Source: Scatophagus argus
Lineage: Eukaryota > Chordata > Actinopteri > Scatophagidae
Length of the DNA: 64,000 nt
NCBI RefSeq assembly: GCF_020382885.2
Contig: NC_058511.1
Span: forward strand, 18,032,504 to 18,096,503
Direction of reading: 5' to 3'
Shown: positions 1 to 49,041 of the stretch, piece after piece
Numbering within the stretch: position 1 is the stretch's first letter
Layout of the letters: the number at the start of each line of letters is the position of its first letter
Position numbers and translations under genes: made by a program
Notes under the pieces: model-generated
What the model saw: the letters and a program-made list of their open reading frames with translations, nothing else
The model's database searches: none
Told to the model about the DNA's origin: nothing

Positions 1-330
1 AACCCTCCAACACAATCAGAGATGACACATATTACTGTAAGTTAAAGACAGTAAAGTCCTCCTCGCAGTGCAATCAAACATGTAAGTGAAGTTACATATT
101 AGGTTTCACAGTGTGTGTTTCATGAGTGTGTAATGCGGTCAACATATTTGTTATACCTGTAGGATATACACTGAAGTACACATGCAAACATAAAAACACC
201 CCACAGGGCAGCTTAAAGTTAACGCTAAACAAAGCTGTGTTAGTTGTAATTTAAGTGACATTTATTTAGCACTCGTGAGGCAGGTGAAATGATATCACAT
301 CACATGTTTGAAGAGTGGAGAGCTCTGGGG

Positions 331-36596
<36,266 letters not shown>

Positions 36597-36603
36597 TATA
36601 AAT
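36597..36603 (+). promoter_or_regulatory. amd1 TATA box
   Basis: TATAAAT lies 42 nt upstream of the MAGDIS ATG, placing the TSS near 36625-36630. An inverted CCAAT (ATTGG, 36559-36563) and a CRE-like TGACGTA (36577-36583) lie just upstream, a normal arrangement for a TATA-driven vertebrate promoter. Confidence 0.75.
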
Positions 36604-36638
36604 CCACAACACCATCTTCATTCAGCGCTCTACACAGT

Positions 36639-36659
36639 ATGGCCGGCGATATTAGCTAG
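36639..36659 (+). CDS. amd1 upstream ORF encoding MAGDIS
   Basis: ATG-GCC-GGC-GAT-ATT-AGC-TAG in the amd1 leader encodes the hexapeptide MAGDIS. In mammals this exact peptide is known to stall ribosomes at its own terminator when polyamines are high, which represses AMD1 translation. Here it begins about 12-14 nt after the TSS predicted from the TATA box, the same very short cap distance reported in mammals. I see no other ATG between it and the main start at 36831/36834. Confidence 0.95.
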   Translation: MAGDIS

Positions 36660-36833
36660 CACTCGCTAACGGTATTCTCTGTAAAAGGGAAGACGGTAAC
36701 TCAAGAAAATCAACACCTGGATTGCTTAAAGGACTGTACCTCAATAAATTATAAACTGATCGAGGAAGGATTTATTAAGCCGTAAACGTTACAACTCACG
36801 CTTAATATTTTGTTGGGTGTCTGTTGTCTCATG

Positions 36834-39800
36834 ATGGAAGATAACGGTGCACATTTCTTCGAGGGGACTGAAAAGCTGTTGGAGGTGTGGTTCTCCCGGC
36901 AGGATGAGACCAAAGGAACCGGGGACCTCCGTACCATCCCAAGGTTTGTGCCATATGAATATCTCCGGTCTCTGCAGTTCTCGGCAGTATATGTGAACAG
37001 TAAATGTTCACTGAAACGCCGGCCCCATGCTTGGCTTCATTTCCTCAGTCCATTCATGCCATATAAATAGTTGTATAAATATTGCTTCTCAGAGGCAATT
37101 TCGTCTTAACAATTATTTAATTCTAAACTCGCTAGCTAGGCAGGGAACCAAATTGTGACACCAGAGCCCCCTGCCAGTAAGCTAGCTAACACCGTCACTC
37201 AAAAATGGCCACCTCCCCCTTAAACGATGGCACTTCCAAGCTGAGTCATTCATTCTACACCGAAGTAAAATGTGTTTAAATTTTTTGGTATGTTGCTTTG
37301 ATTCCTCACTTGTTACGGTGAGCGATACATCAGTGTATAGCTCATGTTTAAAAGCCTTCTTGGCAGCAAGTTGGCAACCCATTTATTAGCTAACTACTCC
37401 AGCTGGTTCATGGGAGAAATTCTTCTAATATTCGTCTGTCTGCTGTTGATCTCTTACTCGTTGTACGGTTCTAAAGGTCTTTTCAAAGTATCGTTTGAAT
37501 GAGTCTCTTCTTTCTTAAGAGTTATGTGTCTACTCACTATGGTGGCAGCATGAGGCGGGCTTGATTCTTTTTTTTTTTCTTTTCCCCCTTATGTGCGCGC
37601 ACGCGTTTTAGTGCCCCCGCATTGGTGTCGGGACAGCGTTTGATTAAGTTAGCGTTACATCACAGTGCTAAAATAAAGTATGCAAAGCCATTTTTCCTGT
37701 CGTCAAACCCTTTTCTAATAAAATAGCGTTGTTTGTTTATGGCTAATTTGTCCTGCGTCACTCAGCAACGAAGGGGCCTTAGTGAAGGTGTCAAGCATGC
37801 GGTCGCCCGTTGTCACCGCGTGTAGGCTCGACTCTGGCCACCAGCACGGACAGACACACACACACACACGCACACACACACACATACACATACACATACA
37901 TATAATATACACATTTACAAACTACAGTCAAATGTGGGTTTCAGGTCTTCCAGGAGCGATTTGTTTTGCAATAAGAGAGAATGCCTTTCTGGCAGGAGGA
38001 GCACGGGATCTCAAGTTGTACCAGTCAAAATGTACTACAGTGTTTTGTGGATGGGATCCCATGATTTTTGGGTCGGTACTCTATTTATTTAGTTATTCAT
38101 TTAGTTTAGTTAACTCCTCTGACAGTCACACACAGCATGGTAGCCACAAGATACGCTGGAGGTTGGACTGAAAATTGCATGTAGCCTGTGTTCCGGTCAC
38201 GTTTCCAGCCATGTAGACACACTCCTCCCAGTTGCTCTGATTGGTTAGAGGGTGTGCCTACTGCTTTGCTTGGAGGGCTTTGGCTGCATTCAAAGGAAAG
38301 GGTCTGGATCATACGTTTCTCAGAGAAACTGATGTGAATGGTTTAAAAAAAGGCTGACCTTGTGCCAAGTAGATCAAAGTGAGTTGTTAATGGATGGAGA
38401 AAAATAATTTCAGTTGAGCTGTGTTGGTCCTTGGTGTGGAATAAAATGCCTGCTAAGGATGTTTGTCAGGACTTGGTGGTGTTTCTTCAGTGTGAGAGTA
38501 GAGCGACGTGTGGTGTTCAGAGTATGGTTTTCAATAACAGGCTAGAAATCATCCTCTTATCAATCTGTATTGCCTCTAGTTTGGCCTTTTCTTTTAACTT
38601 TCATTTCCTCTTCAGTATTACTAAGTGAAAGGTCTGTGGCAAGGTTCAAGGCTAAATCTGCCCTGTGCAGAGGTCAGTTCAAGAGAAGTGTGTGTGTGTG
38701 TGTGGCCGGTTGGGTGAATGGGTACTGGCATTAATTTACAGCCAGAGGGCAGATTAACAGCTCAGAGGGACACCGTCAGTGGATCAGTGTCGCTGGACGT
38801 CAGCCAATGTCCAAATAAGTCCACAAGGGCATCTGATTCACAAAAGTGGAGCTCGCTCACATTCCCTCCACTGTCCTTCCTCAGGACAGAATTGATGGCA
38901 GGTTCACCGTTTGCTTTAAGTGACGCTTGAGCAGCCATTCCCAAAGGCCGCATTAATATTATTGCATCTACATGATTTGAAATGTGGCCCTCACTGTTCT
39001 CCTGGTTCAGCAGTAATAGGCTAGTAATGCCATCTTGTGATTTTTAGCTGTCGGTTTGTTTTTATTTTATGTTACTCTCTCTGTTTTGATCTCCACTCTT
39101 TTTCAATTTGCTATCGAGAGCAGAAATTCCAGGAATCTGTGTCATTTTAGAAAATCATGCATGTTTCTTGGGCATGGATGAAAACTCTTCCGTTAGTATT
39201 AGGCACTCTAATCTGATTCTTTCCTGGAGACCACGCTTTCTTTGAGGAAGATCTGATCCCGCCAAGTGGCCAGAAATAGCCTCTGGTGTACTTTTCACAC
39301 TGAAACGGGACCTGACCCGCGTTGTTGCTCTGGTATGAAGCTCTGAAGCCAGCATGTTGCAACAGCTCTGATGTCATTTTGGGTTTGGGGGGGCGGGGGT
39401 CATAGTGGGATTTATCCTTGTTCATGATGAAGGCAAAGAAACGATGCGGTTTGGAATTCATCATACTTGAGTTTAAGCTTGGATTTTATATATATTTATG
39501 TGTATATTTACATTTAAATATCTAACATTTAAATTCAGCAGAGGTCAAACACTTAAGCAATTTTGTATTTCACAAGAATTCCTATGTGCCTGGATTGTTT
39601 GTTTGTGCACAAATGGCAAATATAAAAATCTTGAATCTTATCAGTCTGCCACAGTCTTGTGCTTAATTGTAAAATGGAAAACAAGATGCTGTATGGTTTA
39701 CAGCTGTTACAAACAGAAGCGGAGGGTAGAAATGTGCCATGTCTTCGATTCATTGTCAGATAATCCATGTGTTTTGAGCCTGTAATGTAGTCTTAATTGC

Positions 39801-42800
39801 AGTGTGTTAACGTGTTTGCCATGTGGGGGGAAAAATACTCAGTGTCACAATCCTGATGGCAGCACAAAATACAAGATATATTGAATGGGACACTGCATGC
39901 AATACTCCAGTTCAGAAATTTCAAGGACACAAAATATTCTAGTCTCACCATATAGCGACTGTGAGAGTGTAAGAGAGTGCATGTAAAGGGTTAAAGGTAT
40001 CTTTATGGCTTTTAGCCTGCAAAAATCAAGCATGACATGATTCTTGTATTATGTCAGTGAAGATTAAATTGAATCTGAGCACTCGCCACAAAGAGGGTGC
40101 GCCGCTACTAGTATTGTACAGTGGTGGTAGGACATTTTGGAGCCAATGTAAGCTTTTCTATCTGTTTGTTATGTAAATATGCTCATAATGGTGTAACAAG
40201 ATTTTTCTCTTTTATCTCCATTAATGTTGATAAAAGAAAGCATTTCACTAGTGCATTTGTCACACTTTAGTAAATGTTTTTTGCACCATGTGCAACATTT
40301 TTGTTGGTCTGCAATGGGGACAAGGCAGGGGCTAGTATGCAACAAGGACCAGACAACTGATGAGTTTTATTGCTATAAGAGTGAATGTTGGAGAGTTATG
40401 TCTAGACTTCCAACATATCCACATGTGAGAACTATTTTGTCATCTTTCTTTTGGATTTTCAATATGCACACCAAATGAGTAAAACAGGTGGTTGGAAAGT
40501 TTATGTAATTTAACTGGTCTGTGAGTAAATCACTTACTGTTCACACCTGCTTTCTGACCAGAGCTGTCATTGCCTGTCAGAGAGGCAGTGCTAACTGGAT
40601 AGTTACTGAGTCACATTTGTCTCCCAGAGTCCCCAGAAAAGGCTGTCAGTTCATGCAGCCCTGTCTTGTCTCGGGATCGGGGTGGGGGGGGGCTATACAA
40701 CATTGGGTGCTAGTAAATTCCCTTTTAAGCGCTGCCCTCCTCACATTCTTTCTCTATTGGCCCAGGCCACACTGTGCTTCTTACTGGACACCCTGAAAGG
40801 CTCCAGACTGCCTTTCCAAGGTTGTAATGAGAACGTGACGCAGTTACATTTGCACTGCAGCTGTCTTTGGGTGGCGGTGGTGGTGGGAGGGGGGAGTTGG
40901 CGGCGACGGCAGCAGAAGAAGCCTTTCTGTCCCTGAGGAGAGTGCTGTCTGTGTTGTTTGCCCGGGCCTGTGATTTTTACTTTGTGTGAAGAACCCGAAT
41001 CCTCATTACCCCGTCGCTTCCTACACACAGCTCAAACCCTATCCCTGTCAGTCTTCACCATGTCTTTGCTGATCTCAGACTGCACCATTTTTAGTAGTAG
41101 TAGCCACCCACTCTTCTATCCTCCTTTGGGGAAATTGTTTAAAAATTGTTTACATTTACAAACAAGAAAAGCAAACTGCAGAAAGGTGTATTCCACATCC
41201 ATTTTACATGGATTGTTTTCTGATATTCCCCTTTTGTACAACTGTGTCCTCCTTCCCTGTACCTCTAACTATAGAAGGCTGACTGTTAAAGCGTGATCAC
41301 AATAACTCTACTTGCTCTCCAGTGTTTGAATGCTTTTCTTCCTCCCTTGTAGTGAATTTCACATCCACATTGGAATCCATCCATAAAATATACTAAATAT
41401 TTCTTTTCTTTTCCTTTTTTCAGGTTTGAGTGGGACAAACTTCTGGAGAATGTGCATTGTTTGATCATAAGTGTGACAAAGTCTGACAAGCAGGAAGCTT
41501 ATATACTCAGGTGAGTGCTCGGTCTTTGCTTCAGCTGTGTTTCCCTACTGATTAGATAGAAGGTAGGCAGGATTAGACAGCGGTCACCTGTAAGCCGCTT
41601 GCCATTGGCTGCACAGTGTCCGTCCCTGTTGAGCAAAGCAACGGCCCCATGCATTAACATAGGGCTACATACAGCTAACGTTTATTTTTGTCTCTGATTA
41701 ATCTGCAGATTATTTTCTTTTATTAATCTTTTAGTTTATAAACTGAAAATTAAGAAAAGTCAGTTGCCCATCTTCAGATTGTTTTTTTTGTCTAACCTAT
41801 AGTCCAAAACCCAAAAATGTCAATTACTTTCATAAATGACAAAGAAGAGCAGCAAATCCTTACCTTTTTTAAGGAGCTGGAACCAGGAAGTGTTTGACAT
41901 TTTGCTTTAAAAATCAGCTTATTGTTGCAGAGAAGACACTGATCTGTGGGTGATGTAAGCTGAAATCAGAAGGGTTGATTGACTAAGTATCAAACTGGAG
42001 ACAGTTAGCAGGAGACCTGTTATCAAGAGCTGAAACCAGTAAGATGCATACAGTTGTACCAATTGTAAATAAGTCTTGACCTATAAGTTGTCATGGCAAC
42101 CAGGAAGTGATTTCACTTTTGGTGATAAAAGCCGTTTGCCTGACCTTGCTGTGGTGTACATGCTTGGAGGGAGAAAAACGGTTTCCAGTTAAAATATCAC
42201 TTTCATAATAAATTCTATAGTGGCACATTCATATAATTCCAATCCAGAATATTTATGCTTCTCCTGAACTTCTTTCCTTCCACAGTGAGAGTAGCATGTT
42301 TGTCTCCAAGAGACGTTTCATTTTGAAGACGTGCGGAACCACCCTCTTACTGCAAGCACTGGTGCCTCTGCTGGAACTCGCTAGGGAGTACTGCGGCTTC
42401 AATGCCATTGAGGTCAGATATGTCAAAAAAAAAATATATAATGGATGTCTGACAGTGGAATGCAAAATAGCTGTTTTGTAGTTTTTACCTGATACCTGCT
42501 GCTGTTTGTCATCTGATTTTTCTTTATTTTGCAGAATTTCTTCTACTCCCGCAAGAACTTCATGAAGCCGACCCACCAAGAGTTCCCTCATCGAAACTTC
42601 CAGGAGGAAGTGGACTTTCTCAGCCAGATTTTCCCAAGTGCGTAATATTATGCAACTTAGCCCCACCTGCCTCGTTCCCTTTTTCCCCCCTTAAAAGGAT
42701 TAATTGAGGTTTGCAGCATTATACAACATTTGTCACGCAGTGCTTTAGACTTTTACTTTATCATATCTAAGTGTGATGAGGAAGGCTGAAGAGTTGCCTT

Positions 42801-44542
42801 GGGCTCGAGTTGCGTGTTTGAGATTTTCATGTGAACAGTAAGTACAAGGCCAACTAAAACAAACCTTTGTTTTTGCTTGTCCCAGATGGTGCTGCCTACT
42901 GTATGGGGCGTCTGAACTCTGACTGCTGGTAAGCATCATACAGTTTCCCATGCTGCTTTCAGCTATGTGTTATGCCCACAGTGTTGCTGATATCAGTTGA
43001 TGTTTTGGGGGGGTTTTTTTGTGACAGAGGTTAACACCATCCTTGAAAGTTGCTGTGATGATGGGATTCTTGTTTCTGTCTTGAATAAAAAGGCAAATGA
43101 ACCAACAAGAAACTAGATAAATGAAAAGGCAGCTGATTGTAGAGTCGACTGTGGTGGTTCTTCAGCCACCATAGGCTATGTATTTTTGCATCATGGCACA
43201 GATAATGGCTGTCTGCTATAATCATGAAATGGAGGTAAAAAGGTCAAAGACTGCTTGCTGGGTTTTTGTGCTGGTATAAAAGCTTGAAGAAGGACCGTTA
43301 ACGCCACCTATTAATCTGTCAGTTATTCTCCTGATTATTAGTTTAGTTGTTTCAGCCATAAAATGTTGATTAGTGTTTCCCAAAGCCCAAGACAATGTTC
43401 ACAGATGTCTTGTTTGAACAGAGTTAAGAAACCAGAACCAATCACATTTATGTAGGTGGAATAGGCATTTTTCTTTAAAAAAAAAAAACCAAAAAACGCA
43501 ACAACAACGAAAAACTACTCAAACTGTTTAATCGATTATCAAAATAGTTGTTAATCAATTCAGTAGTAGATTACTAATAGATTAATCATTCCATCCCTTT
43601 GCAGAACCTCCACTGCAGTCTTGTCATGGTTAAACTCAAAACTGCTTTCTCCTGATTTGATAACAGCCTGTAAAAACCTTTCACTCCCACAGGTACCTGT
43701 TTACTCTGGACCTACCAGAGTACTGGGAGAACAAGCATGCGGATCAGACGCTGGAAGTTCTGATGAGTGACCTCGATCCGGCCATTATGGACCAGTTCTA
43801 CATGAAAGATGGTGTTTCTGCAACTGATGTCACTCGTGTGAGTAGATACATCAGCATGCCAACATTCCTCAACACACATGAGCAGACGGGGAGGGTGGAG
43901 AAACCGTGAATCGATGCTGACGTACTTTTTTCCTCTTGTTGCAGATGAGTGGAATTTGTGACCTGATACCAGGTTCTGTGATCGACGCCACAATGTTTAA
44001 CCCTTGTGGATACTCAATGAATGGAATGAAGGCTGACGTGAGTGTGTCTTTGTGTTTGAGCGGTTGTCATGTCTTGTTATGTTATGTCAAGTCTAATGAA
44101 TGCTGATGCTAATCATTCCTGTGAATGCGGCTCTGCTTGTTTCTCCAGGGAACTTACTGGACCATCCACATCACCCCAGAGCCAGAGTTCTCCTACGTCA
44201 GCTTCGAAACCAACCTCTCCCAGACATCATACGATGATCTGGTCAGAAAGGTGGTGGAGGTGTTCAAGCCAGGAAAATTTGTGACCACGCTTTTTGTCAA
44301 TCAGGTGTGTTTAAAAAGCAAACTTGCTTTCGTTCAGTGTGAGTTTTAATGCCATTTGTCACTGGGTAAATTCTTTGTCCCGCTGTTTGCCTCCGCAGAG
44401 CTCCAAATGTCGCAGTGTCTTTTCTTCGGCCCAGAAACTCGAGGGCTACAAACGTCTTGACCGCCAGTTGGCTCAGTTCAACGACTACAATTTTGTCTTC
44501 ACAAGCTACGCCCGGAACCACCAGCAGAACCAGCAGAGCTGA
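36834..44542 (+). CDS. amd1: S-adenosylmethionine decarboxylase proenzyme, complete
   Basis: Pyruvoyl enzyme that decarboxylates S-adenosylmethionine, giving the aminopropyl donor for spermidine and spermine synthesis in the cytosol. Nine coding exons: 36834-36943, 41424-41510, 42286-42412, 42535-42637, 42886-42928, 43693-43837, 43945-44037, 44149-44304, 44399-44542. They total 1008 nt, 335 aa (human 334). The self-cleavage site is E67-S68 in LSESSMF, and S68 becomes the pyruvoyl group. Active-site residues C82, F223, S229, H243 and E247 are present, as are putrescine-site residues K80, D174, E178 and E256; the N-terminal HFFEGTEK supplies E10 and E13 (human E8/E11). Two adjacent ATGs occur at 36831 and 36834; the second has A at -3 and G at +4 and fits the family N-terminus better. 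It ends in UGA at 44540, followed by a long open frame. No lesions seen. Confidence 0.97.
36944..41423. other. amd1 intron 1
   Basis: 4.5 kb; contains (CA)n at 37853-37904 and T-runs. No exon, RNA gene or clear transposon recognised. Confidence 0.6.
41690..41935 (+). repeat. Dispersed teleost repeat (ATTAATCG-type), copy 3
   Basis: AATCTGCAGATTATTTTCTT, AGTCCAAAACCCAAA and AAATGACAAAGAAGAGCAGC match copy 1. Lies in amd1 intron 2 (41511-42285). Confidence 0.75.
43305..43605 (+). repeat. Dispersed teleost repeat (ATTAATCG-type), diverged copy
   Basis: CAAAGCCCAAGACAATGTTC and the end segment TTTAATCGATTATCAAAAT...TAGATTAATCATTCC fit the same family, interrupted by an A-rich run at 43477-43520. 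Lies in amd1 intron 5 (42929-43692). Confidence 0.55.
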
Positions 44543-44965
44543 GGGTTGAGGATGAAGAAGAGGCGTAAAAAGAAAGATGGCTGCTCCTGGCTCCCCACCT
44601 GCGGCCGGCTTCACCCCTCAGTAGAGAGCTTGGCGTCTTCCTCTTCTCCCCCACTCCTTGTCCTCCTCCCCCCCTTGTGCTGCTGTCGTTGTCCAGACTC
44701 TCAGAGTGCTGACGTGGTCGCGAGCCCTACTTTATCCTCCAGTTTGAGTTGTTTGCATTGTTGTTCCTGTGACTTAGATCTCTTGCATGAAAGCTCTTTT
44801 CTCTGTTTTGATATTCTAGCTCACTCTTGCTGTGACCTTGAAGTGCATGTAGAGGAATTAAACACGCTCCGTTTGAGGCTATCCACCTGTGCTGCCCAGT
44901 ACGACGGTCCCTTCCTGCAGGTGTCCCCCCTCATCCCCCACAGACAAGGCTTCCGACCGCACTAG
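44543..44965 (+). other. In-frame 140-codon open extension after the amd1 stop (candidate readthrough tail)
   Basis: Directly after the amd1 UGA (44540-44542), the same frame stays open for 140 sense codons and closes with TAG at 44963-44965. The predicted tail starts with a very basic segment (MKKRRKKKDG), then a Ser/Leu/Cys-rich middle, and ends HRQGFRPH. Mammalian AMD1 has a comparable post-stop frame of roughly this length, where low-level readthrough ends in ribosome stalling near the tail terminator. Its presence here is read directly from sequence; function in this fish is inferred. Confidence 0.8.
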
Positions 44966-45785
44966 GCCAGGGCCCTGACATGCTCAGATCAGTCTGCCTC
45001 TTTATGAGCTCAGCCTGCCCTTTTTTCTTTTTTTTTTTCCTTCATTTTTTTTTAATTTTCAAATTCAGACCCAGTCTACATCTAATATTCCCTCCAATGT
45101 TACAATCGGTATTTTTGAGTGCACTTTAAAAACCTGTTTAGTCACGGTACGGAAAAAGAAGGCCAACCTCTGTCTCAAGTCTGATTGAATGTGTAAGTCA
45201 TGGTAAGCTTTTGGCCTTTTCTGATCTGTCATACCTGTCCGAGATCCTTTGAATGCCATACTTGCTGTTTAATGTCAAGCTATTGGATATTTGCAGCTTG
45301 TTTATCTCTGTGCTCTTGGGTTGCCACAAACTGCACTAAAGCAAAAGGCTTTCTGCTTTGCTGGGCTTTGACTCCTCTAGCACCTGTGTTCATTCATTTG
45401 TGCTCCTCCACCTCGACAATCGTATAGTCCTCGCGTTTCCCCAAATAGACAGGCTTTTAAAGTTGTATGCCTAGAAATATATGAATATGAATCATTGAAG
45501 ACACTTTGTTGCACTCAGCTTCTTTTTGAGCTACATGTGATATATGAAATTGTATAATATATAGGAAGCTTCCATCCTATAGACTCCATAGTCATATTCA
45601 GCACTCTGATTTTCCACATACCCACCAGTTGGTTAAATGGAAAATGTTGAAAGTGAATGTAGCGCAGGCCGTGTAAAGCAGCGGTCTGCCCCCTCCCATC
45701 TTTCGAATGTACATGTCTCTAGAGAAAAGCCTGGACCAGGCTGAATGTACAACTCCAGGAGAGCACACCCTCCTCTTCTCACACT

Positions 45786-45787
45786 TG

Positions 45788-45820
<33 letters not shown>
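45786..45820 (+). repeat. (CA)n microsatellite in the amd1 3'UTR
   Basis: About 15 CA units in the transcribed amd1 3'UTR, read directly. Confidence 0.9.
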
Positions 45821-47394
45821 CTCACAATGACCTCTGTCGAGCAGCCATTGTCCAGCTTGCAGTAGGTCTCCCCCTGCCAGAGTCAGACTGGCCCCAAAAC
45901 TGTGACACGACTAGAGCCAGCCCTCCTGGCCAGTGCCCGCTCTGAATGGGAAATAATGAATCAGACACTTTTTGCTTAGTTGCCCAGCAAAGCATTTTTC
46001 TTCTTGCTACATAATATCCCCCTCTCTCTCTCTCTTTCCGCCCCATACAGAGAAGTGTAAGCACATAATAGAAGCCCACCAGTCTGAGCATGCCAGGGTG
46101 TTCCCGGATCATTCCACATGTAACCGCTGCATAAACTGCCATTTTATTAAATTTATTGTGCCCAGACAATTTTTGCAGTGAATTGGTTGAAAATGTGACT
46201 CGCCTTGCAGTTTTTTTCTTTTTTGTTTGGATCAATGCCCTTTGTTCACCGAGGGGGAAAATCCTGTGACACTATGGTGCATGTGACTACTAGTGCTGTG
46301 TTGCTTAACAGTGTAGCGTAGCGCCGTCTCTTCCTCCTTTTTGTCAGTAGGTCTGTGCTTCACCACCCTCTTGTTCTACCAGATGAAAGTTGTAGCCTCC
46401 GCATCCTGATGTGTTTTGGTTAGGCGGGGAATCTTCTATCTTTTTTGGAGTTGGGTCAACTTGTCATTAACTTAAAGTTGCAGACAAGTGCTGAAAGCAG
46501 GTTAGACTTGATATTCGTTACCTCATGAAACATTTTTCCTCACCTCTCCACTGCCTGTTGAGTCCAGTGGTGTTCACAGTGCTTCTCCTGCCAGAGAATG
46601 CCCTTTGAATTTTCGCCCAGAGAAGACCCAGTGGGAGTCTTAACCTGCTTTTAGCCTTGTAGTGTGCATATATATATATATATATATGCACAGAGTTGGA
46701 GCAGTTCATGTAAAAATTAGCAGTGAACTTGACACTGGAATAGTTTGTCTGTCTTGGTGTTTGAGTGGTTTTGTTCTTTCCTTGAGGACCAATCTCTGCC
46801 CTTACATGATCTGCTCTCAAACTTGCTGTCAAATGACTTAGTTCTGCCATGACTATTATGGGTCCTTTTTTTATGAACTCACACATTGAGGGACTTGCTA
46901 ATTGTACTTGGATTAATTACATTTTAGCCTTGTTGGTGTGGATTATTGCTGGGGTTTTTTTGTGTGTGTTTTTTCTTTTTTTTTTTTTTTTTTATACAGT
47001 GAATTCAAAATGCATTTTTGAAGTTGAATTTTATACAAAAAATATTTTGTGTTTTTGCTGCGGACCAATATTTTATTTTATTTTTTGTTTTCCCCCCCCC
47101 TTTTTGTCCAAATGTTTATTTTGTTGTCAAACCAGTGTTCAGAGGTAGTGTGATCTGATGTTAAGGGATGACCTTTTCAAAGCTGACTAAATCATTTATT
47201 TTTTTTCACTCTATCTTCTCTGCAAGTCTTCTGAAAGACTGCAGAGGGAGGGAAAGTGAAAGCCTCCCCACAGGTGAGAGGGTGCAGCTGCAGGATGTAC
47301 TGAAGGAGAAACTTTGCTGTTCTAATTCTTTCTTTTGCTGTTCTTTGGATTGTCAAGATGTGCTAAATATATCTGTGCTACGAGCTTGAAGCTT

Positions 47395-47400
47395 AATAAA
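47395..47400 (+). terminator. amd1 poly(A) signal
   Basis: AATAAA about 2.85 kb after the amd1 stop, with a GT-rich element (TGTGTAATTGTGTT) 15-30 nt downstream, as expected for a cleavage site near 47415. The 3'UTR between contains the readthrough frame, (CA)n at 45786-45820 and (TA)n near 46669-46687. Other, earlier sites may be used. Confidence 0.7.
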
Positions 47401-47424
47401 AAAATATACTTATCTGTGTAATTG

Positions 47425-48470
47425 TGTTCTTTATTTCATGTCTTTTGGTGTTTAGTAACATTAAGGACAGAACATCTAAAACACAACAGATAAACCTCAC
47501 AATAAGGACCTTGCAGCATGACAGTATAGCTCACCAAACGGTTAAATGTGAAGCCTACTTGCTTATAAAATACTACAGAGAAAAGTATTAACTCTAATAG
47601 GCTGTGAGACTTTTATATTTTATTCAGTAATAAACTGAAACGGTTGTGTGTCTGGACACATACAAGTCCTAACCCATCTACACATCAGGATACTGCACTT
47701 CCATAAAGTTATTAGAGAATGATCAAAATCAGTGTCACAAGCTGAGACATCCAGACTTTTAGTTCCTGGTGTGCTTCAAAAGTATTGGATTTTCCATAGA
47801 CTAACTGGATAGCATCTCCCATTCCTACCTGTTAGATGTCTGTTTTTGAACATGATAATGCAGGGTCTTACAATGTTCAGTCTCGAGACGAATAATTTTG
47901 TTGACAGTGTATGTATATATATATATATAGAGAGAGAGAGAGTTGAGTGATTACTATGATTCTTACAGGTTTGCTTTTGGGAGGTATGTGATGATGATAT
48001 ACTGATGCCAGAAATAGGTTAGGCGTATAGCAACGTGAAACTGAAACAGTTGTGATCATAAAACTGTAAAAAAAACGTTTTAAAAGCCCGTGAAGACAAG
48101 ATGGACTGCTGATATTAGCAGTTACATTGATTTATTGAGTGCTAAATAGCAGCTTACGCAGCACGCTTATTCTGGCACCGTCTATATATGGACAATAATA
48201 AAAATGTCATTCGTTTATTCATCCAGTGAAGTTCAGATACATGTCAGCGTTTCAAAGCCTGTAGTTATTTTAGCCTGTGGCTCCCCTAGTGGGCAATCTT
48301 GCTTGGTTAGACACTAGCTGCTGTTAAGTTACTTGAAACAGGATATCAACCTCTATACCACCAAAGAAGAAGAAAAAGACTGCTGTTGTCTTCCGGCGCT
48401 TGAATTCACGTGGAAGAGCGACAACGTGAGCGCTGCTGTTGCTGGCAGGAATACGAAGGAAGGAACAAAA
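47425..48470. other. amd1-rpf2 intergenic region
   Basis: About 1 kb. It holds a (TA)n(GA)n run (about 47911-47942) and a GC-richer segment just before rpf2 (48390-48470) that likely contains its TSS. No GTF3C6-like coding sequence is visible. Confidence 0.55.
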
Positions 48471-49002
48471 ATGACGCAGCTAGATGGTGTAGTGTAAGTT
48501 TGATAATCCAACATAACTTTGTTTAAGTGTCCATATATATTTTCAACTGAATTATCTTGTTCACCGCTCGTGAAACTAACCTTGTAAGGACTTCTAACGT
48601 TAGCCTCGCACAACGTTTGTCAGCTAACATTAGCTTAATGTATAGACAGAAATTTATTATCTTTAGTGTAAAATTACAAGAATATTTGTAACTCAAGTCG
48701 CTCGTTAACTATATTTGGTGCAGATTACATAATGCCAAGCTAGTTTTGGTTTGTCATGTTTGTGACTTTATAGGTAACCTGTGATTGTCATTGACGAATC
48801 AGTGAAAGAGAAAACTTACTTATTCAGAGGTTGGTGGTCCTGGACAGATCAGAATCAGAATCAGAATCAGAATCAGCTTTATTTGCCAAGTATGTGTGAC
48901 CATACAAGGAATTTGACTCCGGATTTTTCTCTGTCCTGTGCACCATACAAAATACAAAAAAGCAATAATAATAATAAAAAGAAGAATAAAATATTTACAA
49001 GA

Positions 49003-49041
<39 letters not shown>

